11,917 bases of DNA. Source: CAZOWW01 sp964583765 (GTDB lineage Bacteria; Actinomycetota; Actinomycetes; Actinomycetales; Kineosporiaceae). Below the pieces are notes generated by a model. That model ran no database searches. It saw only the letters and a list, made by a program, of their open reading frames with translations, and was not told where the DNA came from. The position numbers and the translations under genes are program-made. The stretch spans positions 1 to 11,917 of the forward strand of contig CAZOWW010000154.1 of NCBI GenBank assembly GCA_964583765.1, written 5' to 3'. Below are positions 1 through 7,110 of the stretch, one piece after another. Every line of letters starts with the position of its first letter. The stretch's first letter is position 1.

Positions 1-2458
1 CGGGTGGGTTGGTCGTGGTCGTCGTGGTGACCGGCCGCGTGGTCGTGGTCGTGGTGGTGACCGGCTTCGTCGTCGTCGTGGTGGTCGTGACCGGCTTGGT
101 AGTCGTCGTGGTGGTCGTGGTCGTGACCGGCTTCGTCGTGGTCGTGGTGGTCACGACGGTGCCCGACGGGTCGGCGTAGAGGATGCCGCGACCGTTCGTG
201 CCGATGTACACGCGGCCGTAGATCCGCGGGTCACCGGTGATCGCCTCGCCCCAGTTACCGTACTGGTGCTGGTCGTCGTTGATCCGGATCCAGCTGGCAC
301 CCGCGTCGTCGGAACGGAAGGCGCCGGTGACGCCACCGATCGTGCCGACGAGGTAGAGGGCCATGGTGGAGGCCCCGGGTGCGGCCTTGCCGAGACCGAT
401 GTTGGTGGCGGCGTCCACGGTCGAGATCTTCGTGAAGGTCGCGCCCGAGTCGGTCGAGTGCAGCAGACCGCCGGTGGCGTTGGCCAGCCAGATGTCGCCC
501 TCCTTGCCGGGGGTGACCTTGAAGTGGCTGCCGGTCAGGCCAATGGTGGAACTGTCGGTGCTGGCCGTGAAGGTCGCGCCGCCGTCGGTGCTGACGTAGA
601 ACTTGCCGCCCGCCAGACCGTAGAACTTCTTCGGGTTGACGCGGTCCGACTTGATCACGGCATTCGCCGGGATGCCCTGCGAGGTCGACCAGGTGTTGCC
701 GAAGCCCACCGAGTAGACGACCTGCAGGCCGGAGTCGCCCGGCGCCCAGACGAAGCGGCTGCCGTCCGCCGCGGCCGCGATGGAGCCGCCGCTGTTCACC
801 GAACCCGGGTCCGAGCCGCCCTGGAACCAGTTCGACCCGCCGTCGGTGGAGAAGGCGGCGTGCCGGTCGTTCGGCCGGTCCGAGGCGGTGAAGTTACCGG
901 CGCGCACCATGATGCTCGGGTTGAGCTCGGCGAAGTCCACGCTCGTGGTGGAACCGAACACCGGCTGGGTGAACATGGTGGACGGGACCTTGGTGACGTC
1001 GGTGTGCACGAAGCCGCCGATGTCACCGAGACCGCTGATCAACGGAGCGCCGGTCGGCGGGCTCGCCAGGTCCAGGGCCGCGGTCTCCTCGAGCCCGGCG
1101 ACGCGCGGCTTGATGGTGAGCGTCGTGCCGGCGTCCCAGTTGGTCAGGTTGCTCGAGCTGTACAGCGTCGCGCCGGTGCCGTAGAGCAGGTTGTTGGAGT
1201 TGAACGGGTCGATCTCGAGGTCCTCGTTCATCCAGCCGAGCTTGACCGCGGGCACCGGGTCCACCGCGGAGGTCACGCCGAAGTTCAACCACGGCGTGGC
1301 CGAGGCATCCATGGTGTAGCGCAGGCTGCGGCTGGGGTAGCTCGTCCAGTCCCAGATCCGGGTCCAGGTCGCGCCGGAGTCGGTGCTGCGGAAGAAAATC
1401 GAGTCCGGCCACCAGGAGATCTGCGTGGCAACCATGATCGTGCCGGGGTGCTGGCGGTCGATGGTCAGGCCGCTGTAGCCGAAGTAGTCGTCGCTGCTGG
1501 ACGACGCGATCGGGCTGATCTGGGTCCAGGTGCCCGAGGCGGTGCTGTACTTCCACACGTCACCCTTGGCGCCGTCGTACGGGCCGCCGGTGTCGCTCGT
1601 GGCGATGTAGAGCAGGTGGTTGGTGGTGTCGATCACGCCCTTGTGGGCCAGGTAGCCCGTGGGGGCACCGGCCAGGGCGGACCAGGTCGCCCCGCCGTCC
1701 GTGCTGCGGTAGACGGGGTTGTTCTTGTCCGCGACACCCACGTAGATCGCGGGGGTGGCGCTGCCCGAGGTGCCGGACGACTTGTCGAAGGTCACCCAGG
1801 TCACGCCCTGGTTGTCGGCGGTGTACGCGTTGGACGCGTCCTGCACGTAGTTGCCGACGTTCGGGAAGTTGGTCACCTGGGCCCAGGTGACGCCGGAGTC
1901 GGTGCTCCGCCACAGACCCTTACCGCTGGGGGCGCCGAAGTACAGGACGCTGTTCTTGTTCGGGTCGATCGCAAGCCGTTCGCCCTGACCGCGGCCGGGC
2001 ATGTTGCCGCCGAGCTTGAACGGGAGCGTGGTGATCGACCAGGTCGCGCCCTTGTCCGAGGACCGCAGGATCGCGCCGTTGTTCGGGTCCCAGTCATTGG
2101 TGTACATGCCGACCGCGGCGTAGACCTTGTTGGCGTCCACCGGGTCCGGCGCCAGGGAGACGACGCCGTTGTACCCCCAGTTCGAGGCACCCACCCAGTC
2201 CAGCAACGGCACCCAGGTGCTGTTCGCGTTGTCCCAGCGGTAGGCGCCGCCGATGTCCGTGCGGGTGTACACCAGGTTCTGCTGCGCCGGGCTGTACTCG
2301 ATGCCCGGGATGAACCCACCGCCGCCGATGGCGACGTTCTTCCACGTGTAGGCCTGGCTCGTCGCCGCGACCGCGGGGGTAGCTGAGACCGCCGCGATGA
2401 CGACGAGCGGCGTGGCGACCAGACCGGTCACCAGCGCGCCCATGAGAGTCTTACGCAT
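1..2458 (-). CDS. Secreted GH74 xyloglucanase with Thr/Lys-Pro linker (3' end cut by window edge)
   Basis: Secreted endo-beta-1,4-glucanase of family GH74, predicted to cut the glucan backbone of xyloglucan outside the cell. I read 819 codons in an unbroken frame from ATG at 2458, preceded by an AGAGGG ribosome site, to the left edge. Residues 1-31 form a Sec signal peptide (MRK, hydrophobic core, cleavage near TPAVA-A). The catalytic part, about 32-766, is a double beta-propeller with at least eight Asp-box motifs of the type RSTDSGATW. Asp68 in TRTDIGGAYRW and Asp479 in GLGDIGGFVH match the two catalytic Asp residues of the family, and their 411-residue spacing fits characterised enzymes. 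A Trp pair (349-350, ISWWPD) sits where endo-processive members carry tandem Trp. From 767 a TTTTTKPV-type linker continues past the edge; by analogy with the GH12 gene a CBM may follow (inference). It is divergent from the LacI gene. Family call very sure; exact substrate inferred. Confidence 0.95.
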   Translation of the reverse strand, partial: MRKTLMGALVTGLVATPLVVIAAVSATPAVAATSQAYTWKNVAIGGGGFIPGIEYSPAQQNLVYTRTDIGGAYRWDNANSTWVPLLDWVGASNWGYNGVVSLAPDPVDANKVYAAVGMYTNDWDPNNGAILRSSDKGATWSITTLPFKLGGNMPGRGQGERLAIDPNKNSVLYFGAPSGKGLWRSTDSGVTWAQVTNFPNVGNYVQDASNAYTADNQGVTWVTFDKSSGTSGSATPAIYVGVADKNNPVYRSTDGGATWSALAGAPTGYLAHKGVIDTTNHLLYIATSDTGGPYDGAKGDVWKYSTASGTWTQISPIASSSSDDYFGYSGLTIDRQHPGTIMVATQISWWPDSIFFRSTDSGATWTRIWDWTSYPSRSLRYTMDASATPWLNFGVTSAVDPVPAVKLGWMNEDLEIDPFNSNNLLYGTGATLYSSSNLTNWDAGTTLTIKPRVAGLEETAALDLASPPTGAPLISGLGDIGGFVHTDVTKVPSTMFTQPVFGSTTSVDFAELNPSIMVRAGNFTASDRPNDRHAAFSTDGGSNWFQGGSDPGSVNSGGSIAAAADGSRFVWAPGDSGLQVVYSVGFGNTWSTSQGIPANAVIKSDRVNPKKFYGLAGGKFYVSTDGGATFTASTDSSTIGLTGSHFKVTPGKEGDIWLANATGGLLHSTDSGATFTKISTVDAATNIGLGKAAPGASTMALYLVGTIGGVTGAFRSDDAGASWIRINDDQHQYGNWGEAITGDPRIYGRVYIGTNGRGILYADPSGTVVTTTTTTKPVTTTTTTTTTKPVTTTTTTTKPVTTTTTTTRPVTTTTTTNPP
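2..160 (-). repeat. Low-complexity linker-coding repeat (Thr runs spaced by KPV/RPV)
   Basis: This segment codes for residues 767-819 of the GH74 protein: runs of five to eight Thr separated by KPV or RPV. Thr codons alternate ACG and ACC, so the plus strand is almost only G, T and C. The same pattern, including stretches of near-identical DNA, recurs in the GH12 gene at 10155-10310 in the same orientation. Such linkers are flexible, often glycosylated, and separate catalytic from carbohydrate-binding domains. Confidence 0.85.
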
Positions 2459-2561
2459 ACGTCCCTCTTTGAGAGCAGGTGTGGCTGAGGACAGGAATCA
2501 GATGGAGACAGAGATCGGGGGAAGATCGGTGCGTCCACCCGCACGCCGACGAGCGATCCGC

Positions 2562-2577
2562 CTGCCTGGGCAGGCAG
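2562..2577. promoter_or_regulatory. 16-bp inverted repeat, candidate operator upstream of GH74
   Basis: Perfect 7-base arms CTGCCTG and CAGGCAG flank a GG centre. A two-base centre is too short for an RNA hairpin loop, so a protein-binding site is the better reading. It lies about 104 bases upstream of the GH74 start codon, where a repressor site could block or overlap a promoter. LacI-family sites usually have a CG centre, which this lacks, so assignment to the neighbouring regulator is uncertain. Confidence 0.4.
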
Positions 2578-2630
2578 ACATGCGCACCACCTCAACCGTT
2601 GGCCGGACGGCAGGGGCACTGGTGGTTCGT

Positions 2631-2642
2631 CGAATCGCTTCG
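2631..2642. promoter_or_regulatory. LacI-like near-palindrome CGAATCGCTTCG
   Basis: Ten of twelve positions are self-complementary (CGAA-n-CG-n-TTCG) around a central CG, the layout expected for LacI-family operators. It sits between GH74 and the divergent LacI-type regulator. A 12-bp imperfect palindrome can occur by chance in GC-rich DNA, so this is only a candidate. Confidence 0.3.
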
Positions 2643-2709
2643 CATGGCTCCGCCGCAGACCCTCACATGTCCCGACGCGACTGTCAATGACCCAGCGCCA
2701 TGATCAGCA

Positions 2710-2750
2710 AGGAATCCGCGTCCCAGCGGATCCTCCCGGGCCGGATTCCT
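2710..2750. repeat. 9-bp perfect dyad with 23-base loop and an alternative inner stem
   Basis: AGGAATCCG (2710-2718) is perfectly complementary to CGGATTCCT (2742-2750). The left arm can also pair with GCGGATCCT (2726-2734) with one bulged base, so the two stems exclude each other. It lies 180-220 bases upstream of the LacI-type start and could be an operator, an RNA structure in a leader, or chance. Confidence 0.35.
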
Positions 2751-2930
2751 CACTTTGCGCACACCGACACTCGGAGTCGGACCCTCGAGCCGCTACCGTC
2801 TGTACTGTCGGACGACGAAGGCAACTGACCTCCCCTGCCCAGACATGCACGGTCACGCGTGCGGGGTCTCAGGTCACGGACTCCATCACGGCCCGACCGC
2901 GTACCGGCACGGGCAGGTGAGGGGAACAGC

Positions 2931-3935
2931 ATGGTCACGATCTCTGACGTCGCCCGCGCGGCGGGTGTCTCCACGAGCACCGTCTCGTACGTGCTGAGTG
3001 GAAAGCGCACCATCTCCCCCGAGACCCGCGAGCGCGTGCACCGCAGTATCCGCGAGCTCGGCTACCACCCGCACGCCGGTGCCCGGGCCCTCGCCAGCAG
3101 CCGCACGCGTGTCGTGGCCCTCGTCGCACCGCTGCGGGCGGACATGGTGGTCCGCGTGATCATGCAGGTCGCCACGGCCGTGGTGACCGCGGCCCGCGAC
3201 CACGATCACGACGTCCTCCTGCTCACCAAGGAGGAGGGCGCCGCGGGCATCGAACGCGTCAGCGGGGGGGCCATGGTGGACGCGCTCATCGTGATGGACG
3301 TGGAGTCACGGGACGAGCGCGTGCCCGTGCTCGCGGCCCTGCGCCAACCCACCGTGCTCATCGGGCTGCCGGACGACCACGAGGGTCTGTACTGCGTCGA
3401 CCTGGACTTCACCCTGACCGGGGAACTTGCCGCACAGCACCTGATCGAGCTCGGTCACCGGGGCATCGGGTTCATCGGGTCCCCGGCCGCAGTGTTCGAA
3501 CGCGGTACCAGTTACGCGACCCGGATCACCGACGGTTTCCGTCGGGCAGCCGACGAGGCCGGGGTCTTCGCCGTCACCACCCCGTGCGAGGCCACCTACT
3601 CGAGCGTGGAGAACTGCCTGGACCTGATGGAGCGCCAGCCGCACGAGATCACCGGGCTGGTCGTGCACAACGAGTTGGCCCTGTCCCCCCTGCTCGACCT
3701 GCTCCAGGCCCGGGGCCGACGGGTACCCGAGGACGTGTCGGTCGTCGCGGTGTGCCCACCGGACGTCGCCGAGGACCACCGGGTGCGCCTGACCTCGATC
3801 GACATCCCCACGAACGATCTGGGCGGCGAGGCCGTCCGCATGGTCATGCAGCAACTGGAGGGCGACACCCGGCCCGAGGTCCGGTTGCTCGCACCGCGGC
3901 TCACCCCACGGTCCAGCACCGCACCGCGTCGCTGA
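2931..3935 (+). CDS. LacI-family transcriptional repressor, probable regulator of glucan utilisation
   Basis: A 334-residue DNA-binding regulator of the LacI/GalR family, the usual length. Residues 1-46 form the helix-turn-helix (MVTISDVARAAGVSTSTVSYVLSGKR). The hinge follows (GYHPHAGARALASSRT, 44-59) and then a periplasmic-binding-protein-like sugar-sensing domain. In the recognition helix the specificity positions read Thr15, Ser16 and Tyr20. I chose the ATG at 2931 because it gives the canonical N-terminus and has a GGTGAGGGG ribosome site a few bases upstream; earlier in-frame starts only add non-homologous residues. It is divergent from the GH74 gene across 472 bases, so control of that gene, and perhaps of itself, is the natural inference. 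The inducer is unknown; oligosaccharides from cellulose or xyloglucan would fit. Its stop lies two bases from the stop of clpX on the opposite strand, with no visible terminator between them. Confidence 0.93.
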   Translation: MVTISDVARAAGVSTSTVSYVLSGKRTISPETRERVHRSIRELGYHPHAGARALASSRTRVVALVAPLRADMVVRVIMQVATAVVTAARDHDHDVLLLTKEEGAAGIERVSGGAMVDALIVMDVESRDERVPVLAALRQPTVLIGLPDDHEGLYCVDLDFTLTGELAAQHLIELGHRGIGFIGSPAAVFERGTSYATRITDGFRRAADEAGVFAVTTPCEATYSSVENCLDLMERQPHEITGLVVHNELALSPLLDLLQARGRRVPEDVSVVAVCPPDVAEDHRVRLTSIDIPTNDLGGEAVRMVMQQLEGDTRPEVRLLAPRLTPRSSTAPRR

Positions 3936-3937
3936 GG

Positions 3938-5218
3938 TCAGGCCGACTTCTCGCGGCGCTCCCGGGGCTTGCGCACCGGGGCCTCACGCGGCACGAGCGT
4001 GGGCAGGACGTTGTTCAGCACGACCTCGCGCGTGACCACGACCCGGGCGACGTCGTCCCTGCTGGGCACGTCGAACATCACCGGGAGGAGGACCTCCTCC
4101 ATGATCGCGCGCAGGCCACGGGCGCCCGTGCCCCGCAGGATCGCCTGGTCGGCCACCGACTCCAGGGCCTCGTCGTCGAACTCCAGCTCCACGCCGTCGA
4201 TCTCGAACATCCGCTGGTACTGCTTGACCAGGGCGTTCTTGGGGGCGGTGAGGATCGACACCAGTGCGTCGCGGTCGAGGTGGGTGACCGTGGTGATCAC
4301 CGGGAGACGGCCGATGAACTCGGGGATCAGCCCGAACTTGAGCAGGTCCTCCGGCATGACCTCGGAGAAGATGTCCGGGTCCTCGCGGGTGGCGTGCAGC
4401 TGCGCACCGAAGCCGATACCGCGCTTGCCCACCCGGGACTGGATGATCTGTTCCAGCCCGGCGAACGCGCCGCCGACGATGAACAGCACGTTCGTCGTGT
4501 CGATCTGGATGAACTCCTGGTGCGGGTGCTTGCGGCCGCCCTGCGGCGGTACCGAGGCCGTGGTGCCCTCCAGGATCTTCAGCAGGGCCTGCTGAACCCC
4601 CTCGCCCGAGACGTCCCGCGTGATCGAGGGGTTCTCGGATTTCCGGGCGATCTTGTCGACCTCGTCGATGTAGATGATGCCGGTCTCGGCCTTCTTGACG
4701 TCGTAGTCGGCTGCCTGGATCAGCTTGAGCAGGATGTTCTCGACGTCCTCGCCCACGTACCCGGCCTCGGTGAGGGCGGTGGCGTCGGCGATCGCGAACG
4801 GGACGTTCAGCATCTTCGCGAGGGTCTGCGCCAGGTAGGTCTTGCCGCATCCGGTGGGGCCGATCAACAGGATGTTCGACTTGGCGATCTCGACGACGTC
4901 CTCACCACGCCGGGTCGACTCCCCCGCCTGGATCCGCTTGTAGTGGTTGTAGACCGCCACCGCCAGGGCCTTCTTGGCCGGCTCCTGACCCACCACGTAC
5001 TGCTCGAGGAACTCGAAGATCTCCCGCGGCTTGGGGAGCTCGACCATGCCGAGCTCGTTGGCCTCGGCGAGCTCCTCCTCGATGATCTCGTTGCACAGGT
5101 CGATGCACTCGTCGCAGATGTAGACCCCGGGGCCCGCGATGAGCTTCTTCACCTGCTTCTGGCTCTTTCCGCAGAAGGAGCACTTCAGCAGGTCCCCACC
5201 GTCACCGATGCGTGCCAC
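3938..5218 (-). CDS. clpX: ATP-dependent Clp protease ATP-binding subunit ClpX
   Basis: A 426-residue AAA+ unfoldase that recognises tagged proteins, unfolds them with ATP and feeds them to ClpP. The N-terminal zinc-binding domain has Cys13, Cys16, Cys35 and Cys38 (CSFC and CDEC). Walker A is GPTGCGKT (120-127), pore loop 1 is GYVGED (153-158), Walker B is IIYIDEVDK (181-189), and the IGF loop that docks on ClpP is at 268-270 (RGIGFGA). The length is normal for the family. The start is GTG at 5218, with AAGGA six bases upstream; the frame stays open further upstream but only with unrelated sequence. It lies 121 bases downstream of clpP2 in the same orientation, so it may be co-transcribed or have its own promoter in that gap. 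All key residues are present. Confidence 0.98.
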   Translation of the reverse strand: MARIGDGGDLLKCSFCGKSQKQVKKLIAGPGVYICDECIDLCNEIIEEELAEANELGMVELPKPREIFEFLEQYVVGQEPAKKALAVAVYNHYKRIQAGESTRRGEDVVEIAKSNILLIGPTGCGKTYLAQTLAKMLNVPFAIADATALTEAGYVGEDVENILLKLIQAADYDVKKAETGIIYIDEVDKIARKSENPSITRDVSGEGVQQALLKILEGTTASVPPQGGRKHPHQEFIQIDTTNVLFIVGGAFAGLEQIIQSRVGKRGIGFGAQLHATREDPDIFSEVMPEDLLKFGLIPEFIGRLPVITTVTHLDRDALVSILTAPKNALVKQYQRMFEIDGVELEFDDEALESVADQAILRGTGARGLRAIMEEVLLPVMFDVPSRDDVARVVVTREVVLNNVLPTLVPREAPVRKPRERREKSA

Positions 5219-5339
5219 GAGGTGTCCTTCCCTAGTGAACGGCCGGGAGCCGCGGGGTCCGGGCGCTGTGCACCGGCCCTCTCCCATTGAACGCCTTGCG
5301 GCCCCCGCTGTCAGCGGATGGCGGGGACCGATCGGCGTG

Positions 5340-6038
5340 TCAGTTCGTGTCAGACGTGCTCTGCGCCGGCTTACCGGACTTACGGCTCTCCAGGACCTGG
5401 TCGACCAGACCGTACTCGACCGCCTGCTCGGCTGTGAGGATCTTGTCACGTTCGATGTCCGTGCGCACAGCCTCGACGGTGCGGTTGGAGTGCTTGGCCA
5501 GGGTGTCCTCCAGCCACTCGCGCATCCGCTGCACCTCGTTCGCCTGGATCTCGATGTCCGAGGCCTGACCGTAGTCACCACTGGCCAGCGCGGGCTGGTG
5601 GATCAGCACACGCGCGTTGGGCAGCGCGAGGCGCTTGCCCTTGGTGCCTGCGGCGAGCAGCACCGCGGCCGCGGAGGCTGCCTGCCCCAGGCAGACCGTC
5701 TGGATCTCGGGGCGGATGTACTGCATCGTGTCGTAGATCGCGGTGAGCGCGGTGAACGAGCCACCGGGCGAGTTGATGTACATGATGATGTCGCGGTCGG
5801 GGTCCGCGCTCTCCAGCACGATCAGCTGCGCCATGAGGTCGTCCGCGGACACGTCGTCCACCGGGGCGCCGAGGAAGATGATGCGGTCCTCGAAGAGCTT
5901 GTTGTACGGGTCCTGCCGCTTGTAGCCGTAGGCCGTGCGCTCCTCGAACTGGGGCACGATGTACCGGCTGGTGGGTACGTGCAGCGGGCCACGACCGGGA
6001 ACACCGAACAGCTGCTCGTGCGGCTGGTAGAAGCTCAT
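5340..6038 (-). CDS. clpP2: ATP-dependent Clp protease proteolytic subunit ClpP2
   Basis: A 232-residue serine peptidase subunit that forms the ClpP barrel with ClpP1. The catalytic triad is Ser122 (GQAASAAAVLL), His147 (LIHQPA) and Asp198 (IERDKIL), placed by their spacing relative to the E. coli enzyme. The handle and oxyanion region YINSPGGSFTALTAIYDTMQ is intact. Relative to E. coli there are two extra residues after the His (ASGDYGQ), as is common in the ClpP2 type. I chose the ATG at 6038, where GAGGAG stands about eight bases upstream and the sequence MSFYQPHEQLFG begins; an in-frame extension upstream overlaps the end of clpP1 and is low-complexity. The gene follows clpP1 by 79 bases, and the pair is almost certainly one operon. 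In actinobacteria the two subunits make mixed ClpP1P2 complexes; which is ClpP1 and which ClpP2 here follows gene order. Confidence 0.97.
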   Translation of the reverse strand: MSFYQPHEQLFGVPGRGPLHVPTSRYIVPQFEERTAYGYKRQDPYNKLFEDRIIFLGAPVDDVSADDLMAQLIVLESADPDRDIIMYINSPGGSFTALTAIYDTMQYIRPEIQTVCLGQAASAAAVLLAAGTKGKRLALPNARVLIHQPALASGDYGQASDIEIQANEVQRMREWLEDTLAKHSNRTVEAVRTDIERDKILTAEQAVEYGLVDQVLESRKSGKPAQSTSDTN

Positions 6039-6117
6039 GGGGCTTGCTCCTCGAAGCGCGATCAACGGGATGACGAACGGCGTGCTGGTGACCGGGCGGC
6101 TGCCCGGCCCGGGGACC

Positions 6118-6759
6118 TCAGCTGAGGGTGCCGCCGCCGCCACTGACGTCGTGGGCGGACTGGACGACGTGGTCGACGAGGCCGTAGGTCTTGGCATCCT
6201 CCGCGGTGAACCACCGGTCGCGGTCGGCGTCCCGTGAGATCGTCTCGACGCTCTGGCCGGTGTGCTCGGCCGTCAGCTCGGCCATCTGCCGCTTCATGTG
6301 CAGGATCAGCTCGGCCTGGATCTTGATGTCGCTCGCGGTGCCCCCGATGCCGCCCAGGGGCTGATGCATCATGACCCGGGCGTGCGGCAGGGCGTAGCGC
6401 TTGCCCTTCGCGCCCGCCGAGAGCAGGAACTGCCCCATCGACGCCGCCAGGCCCATGGCAACGGTGGCCACGGCCGGCTGCACGTACTGCATCGTGTCGT
6501 AGATCGCCATCCCCGCCGTGACCGAACCGCCCGGGGAGTTGATGTAGAGGAAGATGTCCTTGGTGGGGTCCTCGGCCGCGAGCAGCAACATCTGCGCACA
6601 GATGGCGTTCGCGTTCTCGTCCTTGACCTCTGAGCCCAGGAAGATGATCCGGTCCTTGAGGAGCCGGTTGTAGATGTGGTCGTCGAGCCCGAGCGACTGC
6701 CCGGTCCTGGCCGACGGGCCCTCGGCGGACGACGCACCCGGCACGCTGAGCTGGCTCAC
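6118..6759 (-). CDS. clpP1: ATP-dependent Clp protease proteolytic subunit ClpP1
   Basis: A serine peptidase subunit of the Clp protease, 213 residues from the GTG at 6759. The triad is Ser107 (GLAASMGQFLL), His132 (VMMHQPLGG) and Asp181 (DADRDRW), with the same spacing as the E. coli enzyme. The typical segments YINSPGGSVTAGMAIYDTMQ and AKTYGLVDHVV are present. GGGAG seven bases upstream of the GTG supports this start. The frame stays open upstream to a TTG at 6879, adding 40 residues with two CxxC pairs (CPHC and CAPC). That extension is not usual for ClpP, and its third codon positions look less GC-rich, so I treat it as untranslated leader. It is the first gene of the clpP1-clpP2 pair. 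Its upstream region carries a ClgR-like site, in keeping with the known ClgR activation of this operon in actinobacteria. Confidence 0.96.
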   Translation of the reverse strand: MSQLSVPGASSAEGPSARTGQSLGLDDHIYNRLLKDRIIFLGSEVKDENANAICAQMLLLAAEDPTKDIFLYINSPGGSVTAGMAIYDTMQYVQPAVATVAMGLAASMGQFLLSAGAKGKRYALPHARVMMHQPLGGIGGTASDIKIQAELILHMKRQMAELTAEHTGQSVETISRDADRDRWFTAEDAKTYGLVDHVVQSAHDVSGGGGTLS

Positions 6760-6928
6760 GATCTCGCTCCCGGTGTTCTCGGACGACGCGCACGGGGCGC
6801 ACACGGCAGACGTACCCGATCCCCGGAGACAGTGCGGACAGTCCCTGGGGACGGTGCGGGCACTGGGTCTCACCCGCAAGGCGACACTAACGCCCCCTGC
6901 GGTCCGTTCTCAGCCCGCATCAGTGTGT

Positions 6929-6962
6929 GTTCGCTCTGGGCGCATACCTGCATAGTTCGCTC
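6929..6962. promoter_or_regulatory. Candidate ClgR-type operator with repeated GTTCGCTC
   Basis: GTTCGCTCTGGGCGCA at 6929-6944 has CGC-N5-GCG spacing with a pyrimidine after the first CGC and a purine before the GCG, as in the ClgR consensus of Corynebacterium; the central A of that consensus is T here. A second GTTCGCTC begins 26 bases on, at 6955, and an inverted GCGAA lies at 6981-6985. The site is about 170-200 bases upstream of the clpP1 start, a position where ClgR activates clpP operons in related genera. The match is by eye only. Confidence 0.4.
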
Positions 6963-6986
6963 CGGCTACCGCTGGGCTGCGCGAAA

Positions 6987-7061
6987 GGCCCGCGACCTGG
7001 GTTGTGCGGCGGGCCCGCGACCCGGGTTGTGCGGCGGGCCCGCTTCCCGGTCGTGCCGGGG
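6987..7061. repeat. Three-copy 25-bp tandem repeat with GCGGGCCCGC palindromes
   Basis: Units at 6987-7011 and 7012-7036 differ at one base; a third, degraded unit runs from 7037 to about 7061. Each unit begins GGCCCGC, and each junction creates the perfect 10-bp palindrome GCGGGCCCGC (7009-7018 and 7034-7043), exactly 25 bases apart. The array lies between the tig terminator and the clpP1 promoter region. Confidence 0.75.
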
Positions 7062-7083
7062 TCCACTCCTCCGCCATGCACGA

Positions 7084-7110
7084 GGCCCGCCCCCAGGAGA
7101 GGAGCGGGCC
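7084..7110 (-). terminator. Stem-loop downstream of tig, likely terminator
   Basis: GGCCCGC (7084-7090) pairs perfectly with GCGGGCC (7104-7110) around a 13-base loop. It starts about 50 bases past the tig stop codon. No U-run follows on the transcribed strand, which is common for GC-rich actinobacterial terminators, so the call rests on stem and position. Confidence 0.5.

Larger units (their letters stand above)
2459..2930. promoter_or_regulatory. Divergent intergenic region between GH74 and lacI-type gene
   Basis: This 472-base gene-free stretch must hold both promoters. Visible elements are the 16-bp inverted repeat at 2562-2577, a near-palindrome CGAATCGCTTCG at 2631-2642, a dyad at 2710-2750, and a perfect 8-bp palindrome CACGCGTG at 2854-2861, about 70 bases before the regulator start. 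I found no convincing -35/-10 pair on either strand. The short open frames here lack ribosome sites and look like chance GC-rich frames. The classical actinobacterial cellulose operator TGGGAGCGCTCCCA is not present. Confidence 0.6.

Noticed and set aside
2..160. CRISPR-like array
   Set aside because: The repeats are short Thr/Lys-Pro codon repeats inside an open reading frame, with no unique spacers of constant length.
266..2386. Very long plus-strand open frame opposite the GH74 gene
   Set aside because: It is antisense to a complete, recognisable GH74 frame with signal peptide and catalytic residues. Its protein is Val/Arg/Gly-rich with no family features, as expected from GC-rich antisense DNA.
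2859..2930. Earlier start for the LacI-type regulator
   Set aside because: The added residues are unlike the family, and a ribosome site fits the ATG at 2931.
5219..5581. N-terminal extension of ClpX to an upstream start
   Set aside because: The extra 121 residues overlap clpP2 and are Arg/Ser/Thr-rich noise; the GTG at 5218 gives the conserved zinc-domain start with a good ribosome site.
3584..6125. Plus-strand open frames opposite clpX and clpP2
   Set aside because: They are shadows of clearly identified Clp genes, lack ribosome sites and have no recognisable domains.
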